The translations under genes were made by a program, and so were the position numbers. From JABCPH02 sp963524305 (GTDB lineage Bacteria > Fusobacteriota > Fusobacteriia > Fusobacteriales > Leptotrichiaceae), in assembly GCA_963524305.1 (NCBI GenBank), contig CAURGH010000010.1, positions 1-64,000 of the forward strand: 64,000 bases of DNA, given 5' to 3'. Below are positions 51,552 through 60,440 of this stretch, one piece after another. The notes beneath the pieces are model-generated. The model saw nothing but the letters and a program-made list of their open reading frames with translations. It was not told the origin of the DNA and searched no databases. The stretch's first letter is position 1. The number at the start of each line of letters is the position of its first letter.

Positions 51552-52229
51552 ATGATAGGAGTAATCGGTGCTGTAGATCAGGAAGCGATTGAGATAAAAA
51601 AAGAAATGACAGATATTATTCAAGAAAAAATTGGAGGAATATCGTTTTATAAAGGAAAACTTTGTGGAAAAGATATCGTTTTTGTGCAATCTGGGATTGG
51701 GAAGGTGAATGCGGCTTTGACTGCGACACTTTTGATTGATAGATTTGATGTAGAGAAAGTTATTTTTTCTGGGGTTGCTGGCTCTCTTAATAAGGAATTG
51801 AATGTTGGGGATATCGTTATTGGGATAGATGTTGTTCAGCATGATGTTGATGCGACAGAGTTTGGATATAAATTAGGACAAATTCCTCAGATGAAAGAGT
51901 GGGCATTTGAAGGAGATAAAGAGTTAATTGAGAAGGTAAAATCGTTTAGAGAGAGTAAGGAAAGAGTATTTTTTGGAAGAATTTTGACTGGTGATCAGTT
52001 TGTGAGCAAAAAAGATAAGAAAGTTACGTTAGGAAATGATTTTTCAGCACTTTGTGTAGATATGGAAAGTGGAGCTGTGGCACAAGTCTGTACGAGATTA
52101 GGAAAAGGATTTTTAATAATTAGATCAATTTCTGATTCAATAACAGATGAATCTGGAATGGAATACAACAAATTTGTGGAATTGGCTGCAAAAAATTCAA
52201 AAAAATTATTGAAAGAAATTTTAGGATAA
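51552..52229 (+). CDS. mtnN: 5'-methylthioadenosine/S-adenosylhomocysteine nucleosidase
   Basis: MtnN cleaves adenine from MTA and SAH, recycling by-products of SAM use. The 225-residue protein has the family start IGVIGAVDQEAIEIKKEM, FVQSGIGKVNAALTATLLID, ILTGDQFVS and the late CVDMESGAVAQVC with the catalytic Glu; Asp follows in RSISDSITDESG. GAGGAGAAAAA precedes the ATG. The two-hundred-base gap to the next gene shows no clear element. Confidence 0.94.
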   Translation: MIGVIGAVDQEAIEIKKEMTDIIQEKIGGISFYKGKLCGKDIVFVQSGIGKVNAALTATLLIDRFDVEKVIFSGVAGSLNKELNVGDIVIGIDVVQHDVDATEFGYKLGQIPQMKEWAFEGDKELIEKVKSFRESKERVFFGRILTGDQFVSKKDKKVTLGNDFSALCVDMESGAVAQVCTRLGKGFLIIRSISDSITDESGMEYNKFVELAAKNSKKLLKEILG

Positions 52230-52426
52230 ATTTTTTGATAATGTTTAAAAAGATTGTGATGAAATTAAATTTTAGGAAGTAAAAAATGTTGCATATAATA
52301 TTGCGATTTATAAAAAATAAAAAGGAAGGAGAGAGAATTTTTATAATTTATGGTAATTTTTCAAAAATAGGTTAATTTATTTTTGGAGAAGATGAAAAGC
52401 ATAAATTTATAAAAATTTAAAAAGAG

Positions 52427-53233
52427 ATGAGTTTTCGTATTAATCCATTTAAAATATTGAGAATAGTTGGAATAATAGGAGTAATAACATATGCAGGTGT
52501 TGAATATTCTAACTATAAAAGCAGAGTTGTGAAAGAAACTTCGGAAATAACAAAAGATATCAAGATAAGAACGAAAGATTTTTATATGACACAAGATTAT
52601 AAAAATAATTTGACAGTTCCTCAACAGACTGTTGATCAAACGAATAAAGATGTTACAAAGGTTATAGCTGCTAAAGATTCAGATACTAAAAAAGTTGATT
52701 TAGCAAATGATGGGCAGAAGAAGGATAATTCAACTGAAGAAGTTAAAAAACAAGAGGAAGCTAAAAAGAACGAAGAGGCAAAAAAACAAGAAGAAGCTAG
52801 AAAAGAGCAACAGGAATTAGATGCTAAAAGAGAAAAACAAGAAGCACAAAGAAAGGCTGAAGTCGCCGCTGCTAAAGCTGCTGCTGAAAAGAAAGCGCAA
52901 CAACAAGCTGAAGCTGCAAAAATTGCTGCTGCTAAAAAAGCTCAACAAGAAGCCATTGCTAAAGCAAAAGCCGAAGCCGCTAAGAAAGCTGCTGTTAAAA
53001 AAGGGCCAAAAAAATATTTACAGGTAGCATCATTAGCCTCTGAATCAGCTGCCAAAGCTACTGTAAGAAGATTAGGAGGAAATTTTAGATATCAAAAATC
53101 TTCGGTTAATGGACGTACTGTTTACGTTGTAATGTCAGCTATGACAACTAATCCAAGTACTTTAAGTTCTATGGAAAGACAAGTAAAAAGTAGACTTGGA
53201 ACAGGTTATATAGTTAGAACGATTGGAAAATAG
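52427..53233 (+). CDS. SPOR-domain membrane protein
   Basis: The 268-residue protein has one N-terminal membrane helix (about 7-24), a long Lys/Glu/Ala-rich segment (about 95-190) predicted as extended helix, and a C-terminal SPOR domain (about 192-268, KKYLQVASLASESAAKATVR to the end). SPOR domains bind denuded glycan strands at division sites, so it probably acts in the periplasm at the septum. The charged helix could span the periplasm, as in TolA or FtsN. The start has only a weak AAAAGAG site. It overlaps the region upstream of the DHH phosphoesterase start. Confidence 0.85.
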   Translation: MSFRINPFKILRIVGIIGVITYAGVEYSNYKSRVVKETSEITKDIKIRTKDFYMTQDYKNNLTVPQQTVDQTNKDVTKVIAAKDSDTKKVDLANDGQKKDNSTEEVKKQEEAKKNEEAKKQEEARKEQQELDAKREKQEAQRKAEVAAAKAAAEKKAQQQAEAAKIAAAKKAQQEAIAKAKAEAAKKAAVKKGPKKYLQVASLASESAAKATVRRLGGNFRYQKSSVNGRTVYVVMSAMTTNPSTLSSMERQVKSRLGTGYIVRTIGK

Positions 53234-53261
53234 AGTAAAAAATAAAAGAGGAGAAAAATAT

Positions 53262-54260
53262 ATGATAAAAAATTATAAAAGGAATTTTAGGGGGAATGTA
53301 ACTTTAGCAGAGATTGCTGAAAAGATAAAAGAGGCTAAAAGTATAGTTTTGACAGCTCATATTAGTCCTGATGGAGATGCACTGGGATCTATTTTGGCAT
53401 TTTATTTTATGATAGAGGCGTTTTCTAAAAAGGAAAATTTAGAAAAAAAAGTAAGCATTATAATTGCTGATGAATTGCCAAAATATATGAAGCATTTTGA
53501 AGAGAAAGAATTAATTAAAAATTATGATGAGTTTAAGGTTGAAGGAATGCCAGACTTGTTTATTAGCTTGGATTGTGCGAATCAAGAAAGATATGGGAAA
53601 TCAGTTGAGATAAAGAAATTATGTAAAGAGTCAATAAATATTGATCATCATGTAAGTAATACAGAACATGCTGATTTTAATTATGTTGAGGATATTTGTT
53701 CCATGGGAGAATTGGTTCATCAATTTATAGAAATTTTTGGAATAGAATTATCGAAAAAAATGGCAGAATTTATGTATCTTGGAATAATAAATGATACAGG
53801 AAATTTTAGACATGATAATGTAACGGAACATACTTTTGAGGTTTGTGCTGACTTAATGGGAGCTGGAGCGAATAATCATAAAATTGCAAATATAATTTTT
53901 GCAATGAGTGTTGAAAAAATGAATTTATTTGGTGATGTTTATAAAAATAGCGTTGTAGATTTTGAAAAAGGATTTATTTATTATTATTTATCACAAGAAC
54001 AAATAAAAGAATTTAATCTTAAAAAAGGTGAAACAAATGGAGTTGCTGAAATAATGTTAAGAATTGAAAGTATGGAATTGTCGTTGTTTGCGAGAGAAGA
54101 AGCGGATGGGACAATAAAAGGAAGTTTAAGATGTAATGACAAATACAATGTAAATGAGATTGCAGCAATATTTAATGGCGGTGGACATGTGAAAGCTGCT
54201 GGATTTAAAACAGATTTGCCATTTGAAGAAATATTGAAAAAAGTTTCAGAAAAATTGTAG
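53262..54260 (+). CDS. DHH-family phosphoesterase (NrnA-like)
   Basis: NrnA-type proteins degrade nano-RNA and pAp or cyclic dinucleotide products. I choose ATG 53262 after AGAGGAGAAAAATAT; an upstream TTG-type start would overlap the SPOR gene. The 332-residue protein has the DHH metal residues His33, Asp37 and Asp39 in TAHISPDGDALGS, the NIDHHVSN motif, DTGNFRH, and the DHHA1 motif NGGGHVKAAGF at the end. Exact substrate preference cannot be read from the sequence. It is followed by two small genes in the same direction. Confidence 0.88.
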   Translation: MIKNYKRNFRGNVTLAEIAEKIKEAKSIVLTAHISPDGDALGSILAFYFMIEAFSKKENLEKKVSIIIADELPKYMKHFEEKELIKNYDEFKVEGMPDLFISLDCANQERYGKSVEIKKLCKESINIDHHVSNTEHADFNYVEDICSMGELVHQFIEIFGIELSKKMAEFMYLGIINDTGNFRHDNVTEHTFEVCADLMGAGANNHKIANIIFAMSVEKMNLFGDVYKNSVVDFEKGFIYYYLSQEQIKEFNLKKGETNGVAEIMLRIESMELSLFAREEADGTIKGSLRCNDKYNVNEIAAIFNGGGHVKAAGFKTDLPFEEILKKVSEKL

Positions 54261-54305
54261 ATAAATTCTTTTGTTGAGAAGGGTTATGCAAAGGAGGAGG
54301 GAAAA

Positions 54306-54527
54306 ATGTTTAATATGTTTAATTATTTACAATTAAAAGGTTTTAGCAATGAAAAATTAGCTGAACATTTTGAAAAAATATTTGATACGAATACAGAGAT
54401 AAATAACATACTTATGGGAAATTCGGGAGCTGTATTGAAAGGGATAAAAATTTCTTATTTGGATGAAGAAGAGAAGAATATACATTTTGAGGTTAATATA
54501 GAATTGAATAAAAGGAATGTGATTTAG
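54306..54527 (+). CDS. hypothetical small protein
   Basis: The 73-residue protein has no signal or membrane segment and is not recognised. It starts MFNMFNYLQLKGFSNEKLAE and ends with a beta-rich IHFEVNIELNKRNV. A strong AAAGGAGGAGGGAAAA site precedes it. It stands three bases upstream of the lipoprotein gene, so the two are probably translated together. Confidence 0.6.
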   Translation: MFNMFNYLQLKGFSNEKLAEHFEKIFDTNTEINNILMGNSGAVLKGIKISYLDEEEKNIHFEVNIELNKRNVI

Positions 54528-54530
54528 ATT

Positions 54531-54854
54531 ATGATAAAAAAAGAAAATCTTAGAAAAAATAAATTGCAAAAAATATTTTTGGCGATGTTTTTTATGTTAG
54601 TGGTAAGTTGTTCATCGGTTGGAACTAGAACGGTTCCTAATTCAAAAGTTGTAAGCCGAAGTGATGTTATAAAAGCTGGAATGACGGAAGTGAGTAATAA
54701 ATTTGGAAGAGATATTGATGAAAAAAATGTGGGAATTTATAAAAAAGGTTTTAGAAACTGGAAAGTTATTTTGTATGATGTAGATTGCTATTATCAAGTG
54801 TTTGTAACAGAAGATGGAAAAGTAGTTTCAAGTGAGAAATTAGATTACAAATAA
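54531..54854 (+). CDS. small lipoprotein
   Basis: The 107-residue protein has a lipoprotein signal: a basic start, the hydrophobic IFLAMFFMLVV and the lipobox LVVSC with Cys27 or so. The mature part has KVVSRSDVIKAGMTEVSNKF and a short beta-rich end with one further Cys. No family is recognised. It ends before a bidirectional terminator. Confidence 0.75.
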   Translation: MIKKENLRKNKLQKIFLAMFFMLVVSCSSVGTRTVPNSKVVSRSDVIKAGMTEVSNKFGRDIDEKNVGIYKKGFRNWKVILYDVDCYYQVFVTEDGKVVSSEKLDYK

Positions 54855-54857
54855 AAA

Positions 54858-54885
54858 TGAGGGGAACTCAAACCCCTCAAAAATT
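54858..54885. terminator. bidirectional terminator between convergent genes
   Basis: TGAGGGG (54858-54864) pairs with CCCCTCA (54873-54879), with A-runs and T-runs on both sides. It serves the lipoprotein gene on the plus strand and the TetR-type gene on the minus strand. Confidence 0.85.
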
Positions 54886-54916
54886 TTATTGTTATTATTT
54901 TTGAATAATTTTAGTT

Positions 54917-56032
54917 TTAGTTGTTTTTTTTATCTGAATTTTCATCAGTTTCAAAATTATAGTTTTCGTTGGTGTTTTCAGAGCTTTCGTTAGTATTTTT
55001 AGTGTAATCTTCTGAAGAATCATCTGAAATTTTTAAATCTTGTTTTGAATCAAGTTCATTTTCTAATTGATCATCATCATCTGTAAAAATCGGTTTATAC
55101 TCACTAGAGATATCTTCTTCTATTATTTCAGTTAAATGATTGTCGTTTTCGATTTTTTCGTTTGTTTCATTTGAAAAATTTTCTGAAGGAATTTCTTTTT
55201 GAGAATTATCGTTTTCAACAGGATGTATAATGTTAGAAACCTTGACTTTGTCTAATTCTGAATAATATGAAACGCTACTTCCAAATTCATGATTTAAGAA
55301 ACCATGATTTTGAGAAAAATTATTTTTTGAAGATAACTGAAATTTATTGGATTCATTTCCATTTTGTTTTAATAATTTAGACGGTTCAAAATCTTTTGAA
55401 GAAGAATTATTTTCAACATTTTCAGTATAAGTTTCTTCAATTTTTTCTTGCGTTTTTGAAAAAATATTATCAAAAAATTCAAGAAAATCTTTTGTAGCAA
55501 GATTATTTTTTTCTAGTTTTAACCTAAGCATCGTACCTTCAAGCAATGAAATCAACAATCTTGAATAAGTTTCAGTATCAATATGTTCATACTGATTAGC
55601 AGAATATTTCAAAGTTGTAAGGAAAAATGAAATTCGTAATTCAAGTTTTTTGTAAGATTTATTAAGTTCTTTTCTTGCGTCCTCGTTGATATCAGAAAGC
55701 TCTAAAGCAAAATTTCCTAAAGGGCTTCCACCATGAAAACGATTTTGTTCGATGGTTTCAAAATATTTTTCAAAAAATTCTTTCAATTTTTCGATAGATA
55801 AATCATTAACGACTTTATTGAAAAATCCAATTAAATTATTGGTATGAAATTTTATAACATCGATTAAGAGTTCATTTTTTGAAGAAAAATTTTTAAAAAA
55901 AGTATCATTTGTAATGTTACAGCTTTCAAAAATATCCGTTAGGCTAGTATTATTGTAACCCTTGTAATAAAAGAGTTTTGAACTCTCATTGATTATAAAA
56001 CTTTTTTGTTTTATATTTATATTTTCATTCAT
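54917..56032 (-). CDS. TetR-family regulator with long acidic disordered tail
   Basis: The first 195 residues are a TetR-type regulator: helix-turn-helix SLTDIFESCNITNDTFFKNF at about 29-48, then a helical ligand domain. The remaining 175 residues are low-complexity, rich in Asn, Ser, Glu and Asp (for example NTNESSENTNENYNFETDEN near the end), and end in KKNN. TetR proteins are normally about 190-210 residues long, so this tail is an unusual extension. It is one continuous frame. The promoter overlaps a palindrome, suggesting autoregulation. The neighbouring mnmA is divergent. Confidence 0.85.
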   Translation of the reverse strand: MNENINIKQKSFIINESSKLFYYKGYNNTSLTDIFESCNITNDTFFKNFSSKNELLIDVIKFHTNNLIGFFNKVVNDLSIEKLKEFFEKYFETIEQNRFHGGSPLGNFALELSDINEDARKELNKSYKKLELRISFFLTTLKYSANQYEHIDTETYSRLLISLLEGTMLRLKLEKNNLATKDFLEFFDNIFSKTQEKIEETYTENVENNSSSKDFEPSKLLKQNGNESNKFQLSSKNNFSQNHGFLNHEFGSSVSYYSELDKVKVSNIIHPVENDNSQKEIPSENFSNETNEKIENDNHLTEIIEEDISSEYKPIFTDDDDQLENELDSKQDLKISDDSSEDYTKNTNESSENTNENYNFETDENSDKKNN

Positions 56033-56063
56033 TTATATACCTCGTATTTTTTAATAATATATC

Positions 56064-56099
56064 TTAATTAATTTTATAATTAAAATAAAATATTGTCAA
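56064..56099 (-). promoter_or_regulatory. TetR-type gene promoter with candidate operator
   Basis: On the minus strand a consensus -35 TTGACA (56099-56094) and -10 TAAAAT (56076-56071) are 17 bases apart. The -10 is flanked exactly by the inverted repeat TTAATTA (56064-56070) and TAATTAA (56077-56083). A dimer bound there would block the promoter. The AT-rich context raises the chance of a random palindrome. Confidence 0.6.
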
Positions 56100-56319
56100 T
56101 AAGAAATAGGAAAAAAGGTATTAAATTTTTATAGAAATTATTCAGGATTTAGTAGAATAATTTAAGAAAATATGAAAATGTTTTTTTGAATTATTTTACT
56201 AAAAATATTTTGTGGAAAATGTGGAAAACTGCAAATGAAAAGGTAAAATAAAAAGAATTCTTACAACTTTACCGTAAGTTATTCAAAATAATTATTTTTG
56301 AGAAAGAAAGGAAAACAAA

Positions 56320-57420
56320 ATGAAAAAGAAAAAAGTTGTATTAGGAATGTCTGGAGGAGTTGATTCTTCTGTGGCAGCAATCCTTTTGAAAGAGCAAGGA
56401 TATGAAGTGATAGGTGTGTTTATGAAAAACTGGGAAGAAAAGGATGAAAATGGAGTTTGTATGGCTGAGGAAGATTACAAAGATGTAATTGCAGTAGCTG
56501 AACAATTGGAAATCCCGTATTATTCAGTTAATTTTGTAAAAGAGTATTGGGATAAAGTATTTACTTATTTTTTGAATGAATATAAAAAGGGAAGAACGCC
56601 GAATCCTGATGTAATGTGCAATAAAGAGATTAAATTTAGAGCATTTTTGGATTATGCGCTGAAAATTGGTGCAGATTATGTGGCGACAGGGCATTATGCG
56701 AGAGTGATTCATGAAGAAGATGAAAACGGTAAAATAAAATCGACAATGCTTCGTGGAGTTGATAATAACAAAGACCAAACATATTTTTTATGTCAATTAA
56801 ATCAAGAGCAGTTGGAAAAAGTGCTATTTCCAATTGGGGATTATGAAAAGCCCAAAATTAGGGAAATTGCAGAAAAATATAATTTGGCTACGGCTAAAAA
56901 GAAAGATAGTACAGGAATTTGCTTTATTGGAGAGAGAAATTTTAATGAATTTTTGTCAAAATATTTACCAGCAAAAGATGGAGATATCGTAAATATTCAA
57001 GGAAAAGTTTTGGGAAAACATCACGGATTGATGTATTACACTATTGGACAAAGAAAAGGTATTGGAATTGGAAATACGAAAGAAGGTACTGGAGAGCCTT
57101 GGTTTGTTGTGGATAAAGATTTAGAGAAAAATCAGTTAATTGTAACACAAGGAGATAATTCGTTGCTTTATTCAAAAGGTTTGGTTGCAACAGACTTTAA
57201 TTTTATTAATCCTGGTGATGTTTCTTTTCCTTTGGAATGTACTGTTAAATTTAGATATAGGCAAGCAGATACGAAAGCAACAATTAATGATTTAGGTAAC
57301 GGAGAATATGAAGTGATTTTTGATGAGCCACAAAAGGCCGTTACATTAGGGCAAATTGTGGTTGCGTATAAAGGTGAGGAATGTTTAGGTGGAGGAGTTA
57401 TTGATAAAATTTTGAAATAG
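56320..57420 (+). CDS. mnmA: tRNA-specific 2-thiouridylase
   Basis: MnmA thiolates the wobble uridine 34 of tRNA-Lys, -Glu and -Gln in the cytoplasm. The 366-residue protein has the PP-loop GMSGGVDSS (9-17), the catalytic Cys100 in NPDVMCNKEIKF and Cys201 in DSTGICFIGERNF, and the GQRKGIGIG block. Both cysteines of the persulfide mechanism are present. GAAAGAAAGGAAAAC precedes the ATG. The gap towards the TetR gene (56100-56319) shows nothing further that I can name. Confidence 0.95.
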   Translation: MKKKKVVLGMSGGVDSSVAAILLKEQGYEVIGVFMKNWEEKDENGVCMAEEDYKDVIAVAEQLEIPYYSVNFVKEYWDKVFTYFLNEYKKGRTPNPDVMCNKEIKFRAFLDYALKIGADYVATGHYARVIHEEDENGKIKSTMLRGVDNNKDQTYFLCQLNQEQLEKVLFPIGDYEKPKIREIAEKYNLATAKKKDSTGICFIGERNFNEFLSKYLPAKDGDIVNIQGKVLGKHHGLMYYTIGQRKGIGIGNTKEGTGEPWFVVDKDLEKNQLIVTQGDNSLLYSKGLVATDFNFINPGDVSFPLECTVKFRYRQADTKATINDLGNGEYEVIFDEPQKAVTLGQIVVAYKGEECLGGGVIDKILK

Positions 57421-57498
57421 AAATCAAATTTTTTGTAATTCAATAACTTAAAAATAATTGGAATATTAATGAAAGAAAGGTTTTAATGTATATAAAAT

Positions 57499-58416
57499 AT
57501 GGAAAATAATAATTTTAAATTTGAAGATGAAGAAAAATCAAGTTCTAAAAATAAAATAATTTTGGGAATTTTTGTAGTAGCAGTTTTAATTTTAGCAGTT
57601 TTATTATTTCTTCATAAAAGTCCTAAAATGAATGATGTATCTAACAGTGAAGATGCAATAAATCGGATTAATCCAGTAAAAGATCCTAAGATAACGTATT
57701 TTAATTATGGTGGGGAAGAGAAGCCGAATATGGCGAAATTTGGAATGGTTCGTAGAGGTGGAACCCGACCACATCAAGGTGTGGATATTTTTGCTAAGCC
57801 TGGAACAGATGTTTTTGCAGTTTTAGATGGGAAAATTGTGGATTTGTATGCGGATAAAAATGGATATGGATTGAATTTATATTTGGAAGTGAATCCTAAT
57901 GATCTTGAAAAATTAAAAAGGAGCGATTATAAGCCAAAAGAATCATTTGGAGAGAAACTTTTTGGAACGAATTATAATTTTATGGCAAAGCCAAAATATA
58001 TAAGATATGCTCACATGAGTAAAGTTTTTGTGAAATTGGGAGATACGGTGAAAGCTGGTCAAGTTATTGGAAAAACAGGTGTGACTGGGAATGCTAATAA
58101 AGCGAGAGATCCGCATTTGCATTTTGAAGTAGCTTTTGAGATGAGAGGAAAAGGGCTTATGAATAGAGTTTGTCCGTTAATGTATTTTAAGATTAAGACT
58201 GAAGACGAAATGACAAAACAAGATATTCAAGTTCAGAGAGAGGCAAGTAAGATAGAGTGGACTGAAAATAAAGGATACGAAATTGGTTATAGAACTCAAA
58301 GTGTATTTGCAGCAGAAGATGAAAAATTAAGATTAGAAGAAGAGGCTAAAAAGAAAAAGTTGAACGATAAAACTAAAATTTTAGAAAAAACTTCAAAAAA
58401 AGTAGTTAAGAAATAG
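57499..58416 (+). CDS. M23-family (LytM-like) peptidase, membrane anchored
   Basis: The 305-residue protein has an N-terminal membrane anchor (about 20-38) and a periplasmic LytM/M23 domain. Zinc ligands appear as His92 and Asp96 in RPHQGVDIFAK and as His in DPHLHFEVAFE. The YAHMSKVFVKLGDTVKAGQV segment is typical. All ligands are present, so it may be an active cell-wall endopeptidase, unlike degenerate EnvC-type members. The C-terminal 60 residues are a charged helix. Translation starts at ATG 57499 with a weak binding site. Confidence 0.85.
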   Translation: MENNNFKFEDEEKSSSKNKIILGIFVVAVLILAVLLFLHKSPKMNDVSNSEDAINRINPVKDPKITYFNYGGEEKPNMAKFGMVRRGGTRPHQGVDIFAKPGTDVFAVLDGKIVDLYADKNGYGLNLYLEVNPNDLEKLKRSDYKPKESFGEKLFGTNYNFMAKPKYIRYAHMSKVFVKLGDTVKAGQVIGKTGVTGNANKARDPHLHFEVAFEMRGKGLMNRVCPLMYFKIKTEDEMTKQDIQVQREASKIEWTENKGYEIGYRTQSVFAAEDEKLRLEEEAKKKKLNDKTKILEKTSKKVVKK

Positions 58417-58534
58417 TTGTATTTTTTTATATTCAATTAATATAAAAAATCATTTAAAAAATTTAAAATTCAAGGAAAATATGATATACTAAGAATATAA
58501 TTTATTTTTGTTAACGAATGAAAGGGGATGATGG

Positions 58535-59482
58535 GTGAAAGACTTTATTTTTAGTTTAAATGCTACGATGCCTGTATTTTTACTAATGGCGTTAGGATTT
58601 ATTTTTAATAAAATAGGAGCAATTGATGAAAATTTTGCAAACAAATTAAACAATTTTGTATTTAAAATTTCATTGCCAATTTTACTTTTTAGAGATTTAT
58701 CAGTTTCAAATTTTGTTGAAGTTTGGGATGGGAAATTTGTATTATTTTGTTTTTTAGTAACGTTTTTATCAATAGTTATAATGATGATTTCTTCAAAATT
58801 ATTGAAGGATAAAGATGTTAGGGGAGAGTTTATACAAGGTGGATTTAGGAGTAGTGCAGCGTTGTTAGGTTTGGTATATATTCAAAATATTTATGGAAAA
58901 TCAGGCGCTGTTTCTCTAATGATAATCGGAGCTGTTCCACTTTATAATATAACTTCGGTAATTGTCTTAATGCTAATGAAACCAGGCAATAATCAGAAAT
59001 TAGATAAAACACGGATTGTAAAAACCTTAAAAGGAATAATGAAAAATCCGATAATTTTAGGAATTTTAGTTGGAATATCATGGTCGCTATTTAGAATTCC
59101 GCAACCATTTATTATGAAAAAAACAATTGCGAGTATGGCTGGACTAGCGAGTCCTCTAGGATTGCTTGCATTGGGGGCATCATTTAATTTAAAAGAAGTA
59201 TTTTTACAAATAAAACCAACATTGACAGCCTCAACTTTCAAATTAATAATTTTTGTGGCGATATTTCTTCCTATAGCAGTAGTTTTAGGTTTTAGAACTG
59301 ATAAATTAATAGCAGCTTTGGTAATGCTAGGAGGAGCTTCTACAGTAACAAGTTATACGATGGCAAAAAGTGAAGGGCATCATGGTGCTGTATCAGCTGG
59401 TGTTGTGATGTTTACGACGATTATGAGCGTATTTACACTAACTGGATGGATTTATTTACTAAAGATATTCAATCTAATTTAA
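58535..59482 (+). CDS. AEC-family transporter, second copy
   Basis: The 315-residue protein starts with GTG 58535 after AAAGGGGATGATG. It has ten membrane segments. AEC-type features are FKISLPILLFRDL near residue 44, the FRSSAALLGLVYIQN crossover and ASPLGLLALGASFNL in the second half. It is distantly similar to the protein encoded at 49820 and probably has a different organic anion substrate. The gap before it has a TATACT box near 58486. Confidence 0.82.
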   Translation: MKDFIFSLNATMPVFLLMALGFIFNKIGAIDENFANKLNNFVFKISLPILLFRDLSVSNFVEVWDGKFVLFCFLVTFLSIVIMMISSKLLKDKDVRGEFIQGGFRSSAALLGLVYIQNIYGKSGAVSLMIIGAVPLYNITSVIVLMLMKPGNNQKLDKTRIVKTLKGIMKNPIILGILVGISWSLFRIPQPFIMKKTIASMAGLASPLGLLALGASFNLKEVFLQIKPTLTASTFKLIIFVAIFLPIAVVLGFRTDKLIAALVMLGGASTVTSYTMAKSEGHHGAVSAGVVMFTTIMSVFTLTGWIYLLKIFNLI

Positions 59483-59505
59483 TTTTAAAAATAAATGGGA
59501 TATTG

Positions 59506-59534
59506 TTGATTTTTTTCTATATATTTGCTAAGAT
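59506..59534 (+). promoter_or_regulatory. candidate promoter of kdsA
   Basis: TTGATT (59506-59511) and TAAGAT (59529-59534) are 17 bases apart, 38 bases before ATG 59573. Confidence 0.5.
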
Positions 59535-59572
59535 AATAGAAACAGAAAAATTTTTTTGGAAAGGAAAAAATT

Positions 59573-60409
59573 ATGCTAATTGATAATGTAAAAAAGGTTA
59601 AAGTTACTGATAAAATTACTGTTGGTAATGATAAAATGTTTTTGATAGCAGGACCTTGTGTTATTGAATCGGAAGATTTAGTAATGGAAGTAGCTGGGAA
59701 AATGAAAGAAATAACTGATAAATTAGGAATACAATATATTTTCAAAGCATCTTTTGATAAAGCTAATAGGTCATCAATCTCTTCGTTTAGAGGGCCTGGG
59801 CTTGAAAAAGGTTTGGAAATTTTATCGAGAGTTAAAGAAAAATACGATTTAGCTTTGGCGACAGATATTCATGAACCTTGGCAATGTAAAGAAGCTGCTA
59901 AAGTTATAGATTTGTTGCAAATACCAGCTTTTTTGTGTAGACAAACTGATTTATTAGTTGCTGCGGGAGAAACTGGAAAAGCAATAAATGTTAAAAAAGG
60001 GCAATTTTTAGCACCATGGGATATGAAAAATGTTGTGAAAAAATTCCAAGAAATTGGGAATGAAAACATTATGCTTTGTGAAAGAGGAGCTACATTTGGA
60101 TATAATAATTTAGTTGTAGATATGAGAGGATTGTTAGAAATGCGTAAATTTGGATATCCAGTAGTTTTTGATGCAACGCACTCTGTACAAATACCAGGAG
60201 GGCAAGGTGAAACATCAGGTGGAAATAGTGCTTATGTGTACCCGTTAGCAAGAGCGGCGTTGTCAGTAGGAGTAGATGGAGTATTTGCTGAAGTTCATCC
60301 AAATCCACAAGAAGCATTATCAGATGGGCCAAATATGCTAAAATTAGACGAAATCGAAAATGTATTAACGAAATTGTTGGAATATGATAAATTGACAAAA
60401 GAATTATAA
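59573..60409 (+). CDS. kdsA: 3-deoxy-8-phosphooctulonate synthase
   Basis: KdsA joins arabinose 5-phosphate and PEP to form KDO 8-phosphate for LPS. The 278-residue protein shows LIAGPCVIESEDLVMEVA, FKASFDKANRSS, ATDIHEPWQ and DATHSVQIPGGQGETSGG. The Cys in AGPCVIE matches neither class exactly by itself; metal dependence cannot be decided without alignment. Its presence shows that the organism makes KDO and therefore has an LPS-type outer membrane. An aminotransferase and lgt follow on the same strand. Confidence 0.94.
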   Translation: MLIDNVKKVKVTDKITVGNDKMFLIAGPCVIESEDLVMEVAGKMKEITDKLGIQYIFKASFDKANRSSISSFRGPGLEKGLEILSRVKEKYDLALATDIHEPWQCKEAAKVIDLLQIPAFLCRQTDLLVAAGETGKAINVKKGQFLAPWDMKNVVKKFQEIGNENIMLCERGATFGYNNLVVDMRGLLEMRKFGYPVVFDATHSVQIPGGQGETSGGNSAYVYPLARAALSVGVDGVFAEVHPNPQEALSDGPNMLKLDEIENVLTKLLEYDKLTKEL

Positions 60410-60440
60410 AAAGAAAAATAAATTTTGAGGAGGACAAATT

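Noticed and set aside
52740..53027. A Lys/Leu-rich frame within the SPOR gene and a possible TonB/TolA identity
   Set aside because: The second frame is a shift of the KEA-rich segment. The C-terminal domain of the real protein is SPOR, with no TonB motif.
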